Below, piece by piece: positions 1-6,118 of a DNA stretch of 6,849 nucleotides (its first letter is position 1; each line of letters begins with the position of its first letter). The DNA is from Bacteroidota bacterium (GTDB taxonomy: Bacteria; Bacteroidota; Bacteroidia; Flavobacteriales; Crocinitomicaceae). Made by a program: the position numbers and the translations under genes. Location: the NCBI GenBank assembly GCA_005798205.1, contig SYKJ01000035.1, positions 1 through 6,849 on the forward strand. The letters are read 5' to 3'. Under the pieces are notes generated by a model. It had not been told where the DNA came from. It ran no database searches and saw only the letters and a program-made list of their open reading frames with translations.

Positions 1-2
1 AA

Positions 3-542
3 TTAATTTGCAGGGCTCCAAACAAGATTTATTGCATCGAAATTCGCATCACTGACCGGCGTTTGGGATTCGATTTTTGGTCCTTTAACAAAGTTAAAAG
101 ATCGAACTACTGTATTTGTCGCACCGTGATTCCATGTTTCTTCAATGGAGATTTTGTATGTCCCATCTGGAACGATTACTCCATTTACATCTGTTCCATC
201 CCAATTTACAGATCGAGGTCCAAAACTTGCTAAAGTTGCACCAGTTGTTGCACTTACCACATTGCATTTAGGTGCTATAGCATTTGTTGCCGGTCCACCA
301 GAATTTTCTGCCCAAGCTTGTAAATGGTCTCGAGTTACATTTCCAACATTTCTAGATAGTGTTTTCACGAAAGCACCAGAGTCAGATTGAATCCAAATTG
401 CAAGAACATGTTTTCCAAGATTTTGATAAGTTGCAGATGCAGGTTTTCCTACTTCAGTGAAACTAAATGCTAAACTTCCTTGAGTTTGTGATAATACTGA
501 AGTTGCTAATCCTAAAAATAAAATAAATGCGGTATTTTTCAT
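3..542 (-). CDS. DUF2271-like secreted protein with FlgD-like Ig segment
   Basis: This 179-residue exported protein is complete: its TAA stop lies at 3-5, just inside the window edge. Residues 1-18 form a signal peptide (hydrophobic core AFILFLGLATSVL, likely cleavage near LSQ). Residues 44-62 read KHVLAIWIQSDSGAFVKTL, the N-terminal signature I associate with DUF2271 proteins. Residues 114-130 (WDGTDVNG followed by VPDGTYK) match the FlgD-type Ig-like segment, and residues 160-176 form the usual closing strand. No catalytic residues are evident, and its biochemical role is unknown. From general knowledge, DUF2271 genes often sit beside PepSY-domain and ApbE (FAD:protein FMN transferase) genes in redox or iron-related clusters; any such partner would lie beyond the left edge. 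It starts 30 bases after the cytochrome gene stops, so it is probably the last visible cistron of the five-gene run. Family assignment is fairly secure; function is not. Confidence 0.82.
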   Translation of the reverse strand: MKNTAFILFLGLATSVLSQTQGSLAFSFTEVGKPASATYQNLGKHVLAIWIQSDSGAFVKTLSRNVGNVTRDHLQAWAENSGGPATNAIAPKCNVVSATTGATLASFGPRSVNWDGTDVNGVIVPDGTYKISIEETWNHGATNTVVRSFNFVKGPKIESQTPVSDANFDAINLVWSPAN

Positions 543-572
543 CGTTGTATAGTTTATAGTTAAATATGTAGT

Positions 573-917
573 TTAATTGTCTTTTTTTCCTTGGTTGACC
601 CAACACTCAACTCGTTCTATTATACTGTCTGGCAAAGCGTATCCAGTGTTATTTCCATCTCTCGGCATCAACTTATAACCGCTATTTCTCATAGCTCCAA
701 TAATGGCAGAAGAATTAGATGAAATATTTGCATAATTCGTCAAAGAATAACCATTCTGATTGTCATGACAGCCTGAACAATTATTCTGAATGAGTGGTAG
801 AATTTCATCGTTAAAAGAAATAGTATCTGAACAATTAGCATCTGCATAAAATTCAGCTTTATCTTTTTTGCAACTAAAAAAAATTAATAGAGAAAGTATA
901 AATATGCTAAATTTCAT
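573..917 (-). CDS. Monohaem cytochrome c-like lipoprotein
   Basis: This is a 114-residue lipid-anchored c-type cytochrome. Residues 1-16 are a lipoprotein signal peptide ending in the lipobox IFFSC (Cys16), followed by KKDK. The haem attachment motif CSGCH is at residues 47-51, with His51 as proximal ligand. Met84 in LMPRDG is the likely distal ligand. The segment before the motif (SFNDEILPLIQNNC) and the C-terminal helix (DSIIERVECWVNQGK, 98-111) match the small Bacteroidota cytochrome c domain. Cys29 and Cys105 are additional cysteines and could form a disulfide. It should sit on the periplasmic face of a membrane and carry single electrons; partners are unknown. Its start overlaps the end of the preceding membrane-protein gene by 11 bases, which suggests translational coupling. 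The start is supported by the signal peptide beginning at this ATG. Haem binding is an inference from the motif. Confidence 0.85.
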   Translation of the reverse strand: MKFSIFILSLLIFFSCKKDKAEFYADANCSDTISFNDEILPLIQNNCSGCHDNQNGYSLTNYANISSNSSAIIGAMRNSGYKLMPRDGNNTGYALPDSIIERVECWVNQGKKDN

Positions 918-1302
918 TTTTTTTGATTATTGGTGAAAGGGCTAGCCAAAAAAGTGGGAAAATAAAATGTAAAGGAATTACAAATCCAGGATAAAATTCA
1001 GTCATTTCTAAAGATTCCGGAAAGTCTTCTTTTAAGATAGGAATCAAAATACTACTTAATGAGATAAAAGCTATCGATATATTAAAAATCAAGGTGCCAG
1101 CTTTGGGAAGGAACTTATTTAACACGAAATAAAAGCCTGCTGAAATTAATCCAAGAGAAAAGAAAGTGGCTACTATTTTCCATTTTGGAAGTATGGTCGA
1201 AAAATCAGCAATCAAAGGATAGTAATTTGATACATAAATTAATGATCCAATTGATGAAATTGATGAAATAAATAATGCGAAAAGGAAATAGGTTTTAAAC
1301 AT
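907..1302 (-). CDS. Small integral membrane protein with four helices, unknown function
   Basis: The gene encodes a 131-residue, strongly hydrophobic protein with four likely membrane helices at about residues 4-24, 42-62, 68-90 and 104-126, and a basic C-terminus (IIKKNEI). I do not recognise a family. I chose the ATG at 1302-1300 rather than an in-frame ATG 27 bases upstream. The upstream start would overlap the end of the YceI gene and add a polar stretch (MIYRQKKNN) before the first helix, whereas the chosen start lies one base after the YceI stop (TAA, one base, ATG). It lies between YceI and a haem lipoprotein gene in a compact operon. It could be the inner-membrane anchor or electron donor of that set, but no haem-ligand pattern or cofactor motif is visible. 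His112 is the only histidine, so a classical two-histidine cytochrome b site is not evident. Confidence 0.78.
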   Translation of the reverse strand: MFKTYFLFALFISSISSIGSLIYVSNYYPLIADFSTILPKWKIVATFFSLGLISAGFYFVLNKFLPKAGTLIFNISIAFISLSSILIPILKEDFPESLEMTEFYPGFVIPLHFIFPLFWLALSPIIKKNEI

Positions 1303-1303
1303 G

Positions 1304-1843
1304 TTATTTTTTTTCTGCCGGTAAATCAAAGGAAACTTTCATGATATCTGGAACGACATCACTCTTCTTTCCAACTTTAAAATCCATTCTATTAACGTTT
1401 AAAACTCCAGAAAAAGAAATTTTACTACCTGAACCACTTTTTTTAGCTTTGACAACGTATTCCTTTGTAATTCCTCTTAGAGTTAAATCTCCTGTTATTT
1501 TGAGTTGATCTCCTTCCTTCTCAACCTTATTGGATACAAACTGTATTTGTGGGTATTTTTTGGAATTAAACCATTCTACAGTCTGTGCTTTTTTATCCCG
1601 CATTCCATTTCCAGTTTTAATACTCGCAATATCTATCGTTAAAGAGAATTTAGAGGCGGCCAAATCCTGATCATTATAATCAATAGTACCTTTCATAATT
1701 TTGAAAGAACCTGAAGGATCTGCACTTTTGAATTTAAGTGAGAATGCATCTGTAATTTCAAAACGATCTATTGGAAGAAAAGCTAAAGATGTACTTATAA
1801 CAAGTAAAAAAATGTAAGAGATGATAAGACAATATTTTTTCAT
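1304..1843 (-). CDS. YceI-family periplasmic lipid-binding protein
   Basis: This 179-residue exported protein has the YceI lipocalin-like fold, known in its family to bind polyisoprenoid or similar amphipathic molecules inside a beta-barrel. Residues 1-21 are a signal peptide with likely cleavage after SLA. Diagnostic segments follow in order: PSGSFKIMKGTI (43-54); a strand and loop with SIKTGNGMRDKKA (74-86) and WFNSKKYPQIQF (91-102); GDLTLRGITKEYVVK (118-132); and LNVNRMDFKVG (148-158). The length is normal for a periplasmic YceI protein. It begins 10 bases after the DUF5777-like barrel gene stops, and the next gene begins one base after its own stop, so it is embedded in the operon. The bound ligand cannot be read from the sequence. 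YceI proteins beside cytochromes suggest a quinone or other isoprenoid ligand, but that is inference. Confidence 0.93.
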   Translation of the reverse strand: MKKYCLIISYIFLLVISTSLAFLPIDRFEITDAFSLKFKSADPSGSFKIMKGTIDYNDQDLAASKFSLTIDIASIKTGNGMRDKKAQTVEWFNSKKYPQIQFVSNKVEKEGDQLKITGDLTLRGITKEYVVKAKKSGSGSKISFSGVLNVNRMDFKVGKKSDVVPDIMKVSFDLPAEKK

Positions 1844-1853
1844 AATTAAAAGA

Positions 1854-2735
1854 TTAAAATTTACGAGCTACACAAAAACCAAACCTAAATTGCCCTTTCA
1901 ACCAATTTTCTGTAGTGTAAGGTATAAATTGAGTTTCACCTAAACCACCAGAATTAGTAAAATTGACAGTAAAGTTGTGCCCAAAAGTAAACCACTCCAA
2001 AGCAATGCCTAGACTATTCTTATAAAAACTTGAAGGGCGAAATTGTTCATTGTGAAAAACATGATAATACTCAGCGAGCAAGGCAAAGCGGCTACTAATT
2101 TTCAAGCGAAATGCACTTCCAAGTGCAAATAGTGTATTTTGATCATTTTGTGAAACATAATTTCGGTGGAGAAGCGTTGGAACAAGAGCAAGGGAAAATC
2201 GCTCGCCAAAATGTTTTGCTAAATTAAGCTGAGTAAAATAAGCTAGTCTATGAGAAGCTTTTGGAAAAAAACTTACATCAGATTCAAGGGTTGAACTTTT
2301 CATATAGGTAAAGCTAGAACCTGAAATCACAGTCATAGAAAGAGGCATACTGCCTTTTTTTTGATCAAGGATTTTGTATTTTAAAAATCCATCTAAAAGC
2401 GAGCGATAAGGAGCTCCTGTTCCTTTAGATCTTCCAAAGCCAAGCATGAATTTATCACTTACGCCATATTCTATTGCTATTCTCATGTCTGAGAGATAAT
2501 CAAAACCAAACATATTTTGGTATCCACCATTTGGTCCTGAAAAATCCCCGAAACGATGTTCAATTCTCATTTCATATGTCCCTTTTGAAAGCGTTTCATT
2601 GGAATGGCCATTTATTATTCGAGAAGAGGAAAATGTTTTTGGTTCTTCGTATTCTTCCTCATCTGAATTTTGCGAAAAAGAAACCGCGTAAGGGAAGATA
2701 AAAAAGCAAACTAAAAACAATTTAAAAAAATTCAT
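1854..2735 (-). CDS. DUF5777-like outer-membrane beta-barrel protein
   Basis: This is a 293-residue predicted outer-membrane protein. A signal peptide covers residues 1-21 (core LFLVCFFIFPYAVSF), followed by an acidic linker (DEEEYEE). After that come repeated amphipathic strands alternating with turns and ending in a C-terminal Phe (FGFCVARKF), as expected for a barrel recognised by the Bam machinery. The N-terminal motifs RIINGHSNETLSKGTYEMRI and EHRFGDF (39-65), then GFDYLSDMRIAIEYG (77-91) and LGFGRSKGTG (98-107), resemble the Bacteroidota DUF5777 barrel family. Its transported or bound substrate is unknown. It is the first gene of the five-gene envelope run, separated by 75 AT-rich bases from the end of the dnaA operon, so its own promoter is probably there. 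The start ATG is supported by the signal peptide. Family assignment is from memory of motifs, not from a search. Confidence 0.8.
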   Translation of the reverse strand: MNFFKLFLVCFFIFPYAVSFSQNSDEEEYEEPKTFSSSRIINGHSNETLSKGTYEMRIEHRFGDFSGPNGGYQNMFGFDYLSDMRIAIEYGVSDKFMLGFGRSKGTGAPYRSLLDGFLKYKILDQKKGSMPLSMTVISGSSFTYMKSSTLESDVSFFPKASHRLAYFTQLNLAKHFGERFSLALVPTLLHRNYVSQNDQNTLFALGSAFRLKISSRFALLAEYYHVFHNEQFRPSSFYKNSLGIALEWFTFGHNFTVNFTNSGGLGETQFIPYTTENWLKGQFRFGFCVARKF

Positions 2736-2810
2736 AAAATTTAATATAGTAATGTAATAGAAAACATAAAATTACAAATTTTAACAACCTTTATTAATAA
2801 AAGTTTCACA
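2736..2810 (-). promoter_or_regulatory. AT-rich spacer, likely 3' end of dnaA operon and promoter of envelope operon
   Basis: This 75-base spacer separates two same-strand gene blocks and contains almost no G or C. It holds a perfect 12-base AT palindrome (TTTATTAATAAA, 2790-2801) but no GC-rich stem with a T-run, so I cannot call a rho-independent terminator. On the minus strand, TAAAATTTG (around 2783-2775) resembles the Bacteroidota -7 box TAnnTTTG but has one extra spacer base, and I find no matching TTG at the expected upstream distance. The position makes a promoter likely; the exact site is not resolved. Confidence 0.35.
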
Positions 2811-3527
2811 TTACTGTCCAGTGCCTATCAAAAATACTGTAGGAATTTTACTTAAGTCATATGCTTTTTCACGCCAATCAAGTACAGAATAAGTTTGGAT
2901 GCAAGCAGAATGAATAGTAAGATTAGAGGCAATACACAATTGCGTTGTATCTGTTAATTCATTTAGTAGATCCTCCAAAACATTCATATTTCTGAAAGGT
3001 GTATCCATAAAAATATGAGTAACTCCATGTCGCCGATTGTCCATTTCCATATCTTTCATTTTTCGGATACGGTCTTTTCTTTCTTTTGGTAAATACCCAT
3101 GAAAAGTAAAATGTTGGCCTGAAAAACCACTTCCCATTAAGGCCAAAAAAATAGATGAAGGACCAACAAAAGGAACAACTTGAATTCCTTGAGAGTGGGC
3201 TAAAAAAACCAATTCAGCCCCAGGATCGGCAATGCCAGCGCAACCGGCTTCGGAAATTACTCCAACATCCTCTCCACTTATTAGTTTTTGAAGAACTTTC
3301 GTGCTATCAGATTCTTTTGAGTGCTTATTCATCAATGTAAACTGACATTCATCAATAGGAAATTCACGGTCCATTTTTCGCAACAGACGTCTTGCAGACT
3401 TTATTTCCTCAACAGCAAAATGACGCAATTGAATAGCCGATGTAATTACATCCGCCGGAATAATATCGGAGATAGTTTCTCCACCAAGTGTATTTGGAAT
3501 TAAAAATAATTTACCTGATTTCTCCAT
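2811..3527 (-). CDS. RsmI-like SAM-dependent methyltransferase (tetrapyrrole methylase fold)
   Basis: This 238-residue protein has the tetrapyrrole (corrin/porphyrin) methylase fold shared with RsmI, which methylates the 2'-O of C1402 in 16S rRNA. Visible motifs in order are LIPNTLG (9-15); VGVISEAGCAGIADPGAELV (88-107), the glycine-rich SAM-site segment; VVPFVGPSSIFLALMGSGFSG (117-137); FHGYLPKER (142-150); DTPFRN (175-180), in the place where canonical RsmI has ESPHR; and IPTVFLIG (228-235). It is shorter than typical RsmI (about 280 residues) and lacks the N-terminal ATPIGN signature, so it looks like the distinct Bacteroidota paralogue. Its substrate may be rRNA, but this is not proven by sequence. 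The start overlaps the phosphatase gene by 17 bases, which suggests translational coupling at the end of the dnaA operon. The fold is secure; the target is not. Confidence 0.88.
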   Translation of the reverse strand: MEKSGKLFLIPNTLGGETISDIIPADVITSAIQLRHFAVEEIKSARRLLRKMDREFPIDECQFTLMNKHSKESDSTKVLQKLISGEDVGVISEAGCAGIADPGAELVFLAHSQGIQVVPFVGPSSIFLALMGSGFSGQHFTFHGYLPKERKDRIRKMKDMEMDNRRHGVTHIFMDTPFRNMNVLEDLLNELTDTTQLCIASNLTIHSACIQTYSVLDWREKAYDLSKIPTVFLIGTGQ

Positions 3528-4005
3528 TTTTGATTTTTGTTACAATAACTGAAGTTACTTTGTCCACCAGCTCATACACTTCATTAAAATCTGCCAAAGT
3601 TCCATAATAAGGATCGGGAACGGAAAGATTTGATTCAGAAACTAGTTCATCTAAAATTAAGCGTACTTTTTTTCGGTCAAAATTATTTCTTGCTAAACTT
3701 ACTATATTTTGACGGTTGGATTCATCCATCGCATAAATAATATCAAAATCATCGAAATCCTGTGTGGAAAATTGTCTTGCTGAAAGATTATCAATATTTG
3801 TGCCGTTTTGTCTTGCTGTATCACACATTCTTTTATCAGGGGTCTTTCCAATATGGTAAGCGGCAGTTCCAGCAGAATCAACAAAAATATTTAAGTTATT
3901 TTCTTTTACTTTTTTCCGCAATAAACCGTCTGCAATTGGTGAGCGACAAATATTTCCGAGACAAACCATCAATATTCGCAGGGAATAATTTGACTCAAAC
4001 TTCAC
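3511..4005 (-). CDS. Low-molecular-weight protein-tyrosine phosphatase
   Basis: This 164-residue cytoplasmic enzyme belongs to the low-molecular-weight protein-tyrosine phosphatase family and hydrolyses phosphotyrosine through a cysteinyl-phosphate intermediate. The phosphate-binding loop CLGNICRS is at residues 15-22, with nucleophile Cys15 and Arg21 in the CX5R pattern. The general-acid motif DPYYG is at 131-135 (Asp131). SAGTAAYHIGKTPDKRM (44-60) and IIYAMDESN (89-97) are further family signatures. The start codon is GTG at 4005-4003, four bases after the dnaA stop. The only later in-frame Met is residue 13, two residues before the catalytic Cys, so starting there would delete the first strand. 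It lies between dnaA and a methyltransferase gene that overlaps its end. All catalytic residues are present. Its substrate is unknown, and no tyrosine-kinase gene is in the window. Confidence 0.95.
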   Translation of the reverse strand: MKFESNYSLRILMVCLGNICRSPIADGLLRKKVKENNLNIFVDSAGTAAYHIGKTPDKRMCDTARQNGTNIDNLSARQFSTQDFDDFDIIYAMDESNRQNIVSLARNNFDRKKVRLILDELVSESNLSVPDPYYGTLADFNEVYELVDKVTSVIVTKIKNGEIR

Positions 4006-4009
4006 TGGC

Positions 4010-5440
4010 TTAATGAATGGTCAACTTCTTCTCCAACTCCTCCAAATAATTTCGGAATTGTTTATCTGTTTCAGATAAATTGACAACAGTTCGACAAGCA
4101 TGAAGAACGGTAGCATGGTCTTTTCCACCACAGTGAGCACCAATGTTTGCCAGTGATGATTTTGTCATTTTTTTAGAAAAATACATTGAAATTTGTCTCG
4201 CTTGAACCACTTCACGCTTACGAGTTTTTGATTTCAACATTTCAATCGGCAAATCAAAATAGTCACAAACAACTTTTTGGATGTATTCAATAGAAACTTC
4301 TCGCGCTGTACTGCGAACAAATTTATCAACCATTTGCTTAGCCAATTCTAAGGTAATTGCTTTTTTATTTAATGAAGCTTGAGCCAACAAAGTGTTTAAC
4401 GCTCCCTCAATTTCTCTAATATTGGTATTGATAGAATAAGCGAGGTATTCAACTACTTCATTAGGCAATTCAATACCGCTGCCATACATTTTTTTCTCCA
4501 AAATTGCAATGCGCGTCTCAAGATCTGGAGTTCCTAAATCAGCTGATAAACCCCATTTGAAACGAGAAAGAAGACGTTGCTCCATGCCTTGCATTTCTAC
4601 CGGCGCTTTATCGGAAGTTAAAACAATTTGTTTGCCATTTTGATGTAAATGGTTGAAGATTGAAAAGAAAACATCTTGAGTTTTCTCTTTTCCTGTAAAA
4701 AACTGAACATCGTCAATAATTAAAACATCGACCATTTGGTAAAAATGAACAAAGTCATTGGTGGAGTTATTTTTTATTGCATCTATAAATTGGTGGGCAA
4801 ATTTTTCAGATTGAACATACAAAACCGTTTTGTTTGGAAAATTGTCTTTGATTTCTATACCAATAGAATGAGCCAAATGTGTTTTTCCTAATCCAACACC
4901 TCCGTATATTAATAAGGGATTAAAAGCAGTGCCTCCCGGCTTATTTGCAACAGCATAACCTGAAGCTCGAGCCAAACGATTGCATTCTCCTTCAACAAAA
5001 TTATCAAAAGTATGAGATGGAATAAGGTTAGACTCAATATTGACCTTCTTTAAGCCTGGAATAATAAATGGATTCCTAATTTGCTTCTCACTTGTGTTAA
5101 GCGGCATATTTACCGGAGCGTTTTTCAGAGAACTTGAATTATTTGTGGGAATTTTAACAGTGTAAGGACTAGAAGAGTTCGAATTATTCTCCATAACGAT
5201 GCTGTATTCTAAACTCCCTTCATTTCCAATTTCTTTCTTTACTACCTTACGAAGCAATTGAATGTAGTGCTCTTCTAACCATTCATAAAAAAAATGAGAG
5301 GGAACTTGTATTGTTAAAATATTGTTTTCTAATTTGATAGGTACGATTGGTTCAAACCACGTTTTAAATGCTTGTAAGGAAATATTGTCTTTTATCAACT
5401 TCAAGCAAGACTCCCATACACCCTCGTGACTTTTACTCAT
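4010..5440 (-). CDS. dnaA: Chromosomal replication initiator protein DnaA
   Basis: DnaA is the AAA+ ATPase that binds DnaA boxes and opens the replication origin. This 476-residue copy has all four domains. Domain I (1-83) contains WESCLKLIK and FKTWFEPI, used for self-association and helicase contacts. Domain II (about 84-120) is a short Asn/Ser-rich linker. In domain III, Walker A is GGVGLGKT (180-187), Walker B is VLIIDDVQ (239-246), sensor I is LTSDKAP (274-280), the arginine finger is Arg293 in LLSRF, and sensor II is in IREIEGAL (341-348). In domain IV the DnaA signature GGKDHATVLHAC (438-449) forms the helix-turn-helix that contacts DNA. Length and motif spacing are normal and nothing is missing. 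It is the first gene of a three-gene operon and is divergent from the thioesterase gene. The start is set by the domain I N-terminus; no Shine-Dalgarno sequence precedes it. Confidence 0.99.
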   Translation of the reverse strand: MSKSHEGVWESCLKLIKDNISLQAFKTWFEPIVPIKLENNILTIQVPSHFFYEWLEEHYIQLLRKVVKKEIGNEGSLEYSIVMENNSNSSSPYTVKIPTNNSSSLKNAPVNMPLNTSEKQIRNPFIIPGLKKVNIESNLIPSHTFDNFVEGECNRLARASGYAVANKPGGTAFNPLLIYGGVGLGKTHLAHSIGIEIKDNFPNKTVLYVQSEKFAHQFIDAIKNNSTNDFVHFYQMVDVLIIDDVQFFTGKEKTQDVFFSIFNHLHQNGKQIVLTSDKAPVEMQGMEQRLLSRFKWGLSADLGTPDLETRIAILEKKMYGSGIELPNEVVEYLAYSINTNIREIEGALNTLLAQASLNKKAITLELAKQMVDKFVRSTAREVSIEYIQKVVCDYFDLPIEMLKSKTRKREVVQARQISMYFSKKMTKSSLANIGAHCGGKDHATVLHACRTVVNLSETDKQFRNYLEELEKKLTIH

Positions 5441-5687
5441 AATTTAATTTTAAAAATGTTAATTTTTCATTTCTCAAAGTGAACTTTACACCTTAGAAAG
5501 GGTACTTTTTTGGAGAGGACAAATATTGTAATAAAAAAAGTTAAAAAAAAATCAAATTGCTATTGACTTTTAAGTTTTTTTTTACCTATTAAAATAAACT
5601 GCTTATTTTATACTATTTATGTAATTTCGAAAGTAAATATAATAAAATTATTAAGCTTACTATTTTTAAAATAAAAAAGTTAAAATA
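5441..5687. promoter_or_regulatory. Divergent AT-rich intergenic region between dnaA and thioesterase
   Basis: This 247-base region should contain the dnaA promoter (minus strand) and the thioesterase promoter (plus strand). It is overwhelmingly A/T. It includes an A9 tract (5543-5551) facing a T9 tract (5575-5583), and two near-identical A-rich segments ending in AGTTAAAA (5531-5546 and 5671-5685). On the plus strand, TAATTTCG (5622-5629) is one base off the Bacteroidota -7 box TAnnTTTG. TTGACT (5563-5568) followed 18 bases later by TATTAA is a weak classical alternative. On the minus strand, TCACTTTG (5482-5475) is also one base off TAnnTTTG. None has a convincing partner element. I see no TTATCCACA-type DnaA boxes, so an origin is not supported here. 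Confidence 0.5.
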
Positions 5688-6092
5688 ATGATTAATAAAA
5701 TGCAAAGTAAACAATTAGTAAGAGTTCGTTACAGCGAAACTGATAAAATGGGATTTTGTTATTATGGAAATTATGCGGCTTTCCTAGAAATTGGTCGCGT
5801 TGAGTTATTGAGAGAACGAAAGATTGTATATCGTGAGCTTGAAGCTTTAGGAATTTTATTACCAGTTTCAGAATTGCACATTAATTATCTGTATCCAGCG
5901 AAATACGATGACCTTCTGAGAGTGGAGACAACAATAATGGAATTAAAAGGTGCTAGAATCTTCTTTTCCTACGAAATTTTCAATGAAAAAGAAATTCTCG
6001 TTCTCACTGCTACCACCACTTTGGTTTTTGTTGATTCAAAAACCCTAAAGCCAATTGCTGCTCCCTCTTTTATCGCTGAAGCGCTATCTTAA
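5688..6092 (+). CDS. Acyl-CoA thioesterase, 4HBT hot-dog family
   Basis: This 134-residue single hot-dog-domain protein is of the 4-hydroxybenzoyl-CoA thioesterase/YbgC type. Such enzymes hydrolyse acyl-CoA thioesters in the cytoplasm, usually as oligomers. The signature VRYSETDKMGFCYYGNYAAFLEIGRVELLRE spans about residues 13-42; Asp19 is in the position of the catalytic Asp of Pseudomonas 4-hydroxybenzoyl-CoA thioesterase, and GNY with the following long helix is family-typical. LPVSELHINYLYPAKYDD (58-75) and TTTLVFVD (109-116) are the later strands. The length is normal. A second in-frame ATG at 5700-5702 would remove only MINK, and no ribosome-binding site distinguishes the two starts. The gene diverges from dnaA and is followed 39 bases later by ftcD. 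The acyl substrate cannot be predicted. Confidence 0.9.
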   Translation: MINKMQSKQLVRVRYSETDKMGFCYYGNYAAFLEIGRVELLRERKIVYRELEALGILLPVSELHINYLYPAKYDDLLRVETTIMELKGARIFFSYEIFNEKEILVLTATTTLVFVDSKTLKPIAAPSFIAEALS

Positions 6093-6118
6093 ATGACCTT
6101 TAGAGTAAAAATATAAAT

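Noticed and set aside
1..5. Possible truncation of the DUF2271-like gene at the window edge
   Set aside because: A TAA stop is present at 3-5 on the minus strand and the C-terminus has the usual closing strand, so the gene appears complete.
145..390. Open frame of 81 codons on the plus strand inside the DUF2271-like gene
   Set aside because: It lies entirely antisense to a gene with a signal peptide and family motifs; no independent support.
1303..1329. Nine-codon upstream extension (MIYRQKKNN) of the four-helix membrane protein
   Set aside because: It would overlap the YceI gene and adds a polar stretch before the first helix; the ATG one base after the YceI stop fits better.
2790..2801. 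Perfect 12-base palindrome TTTATTAATAAA as a terminator or operator
   Set aside because: It is pure A/T, gives a very weak hairpin with no T-run, and is easily produced by chance in this composition.
3763..3771. TGTGGAAAA, one mismatch from a DnaA box on the minus strand
   Set aside because: It is a lone match inside the phosphatase coding sequence with no companion boxes.
3702..4013. Alternative frames on both strands overlapping the phosphatase gene
   Set aside because: The phosphatase frame carries CX5R and DPYY motifs; the others are compositional by-products.
4121..4129. TTTTCCACC, two mismatches from a DnaA box
   Set aside because: It lies in the codons of the conserved GGKDHATV segment of dnaA, so protein constraint explains it.
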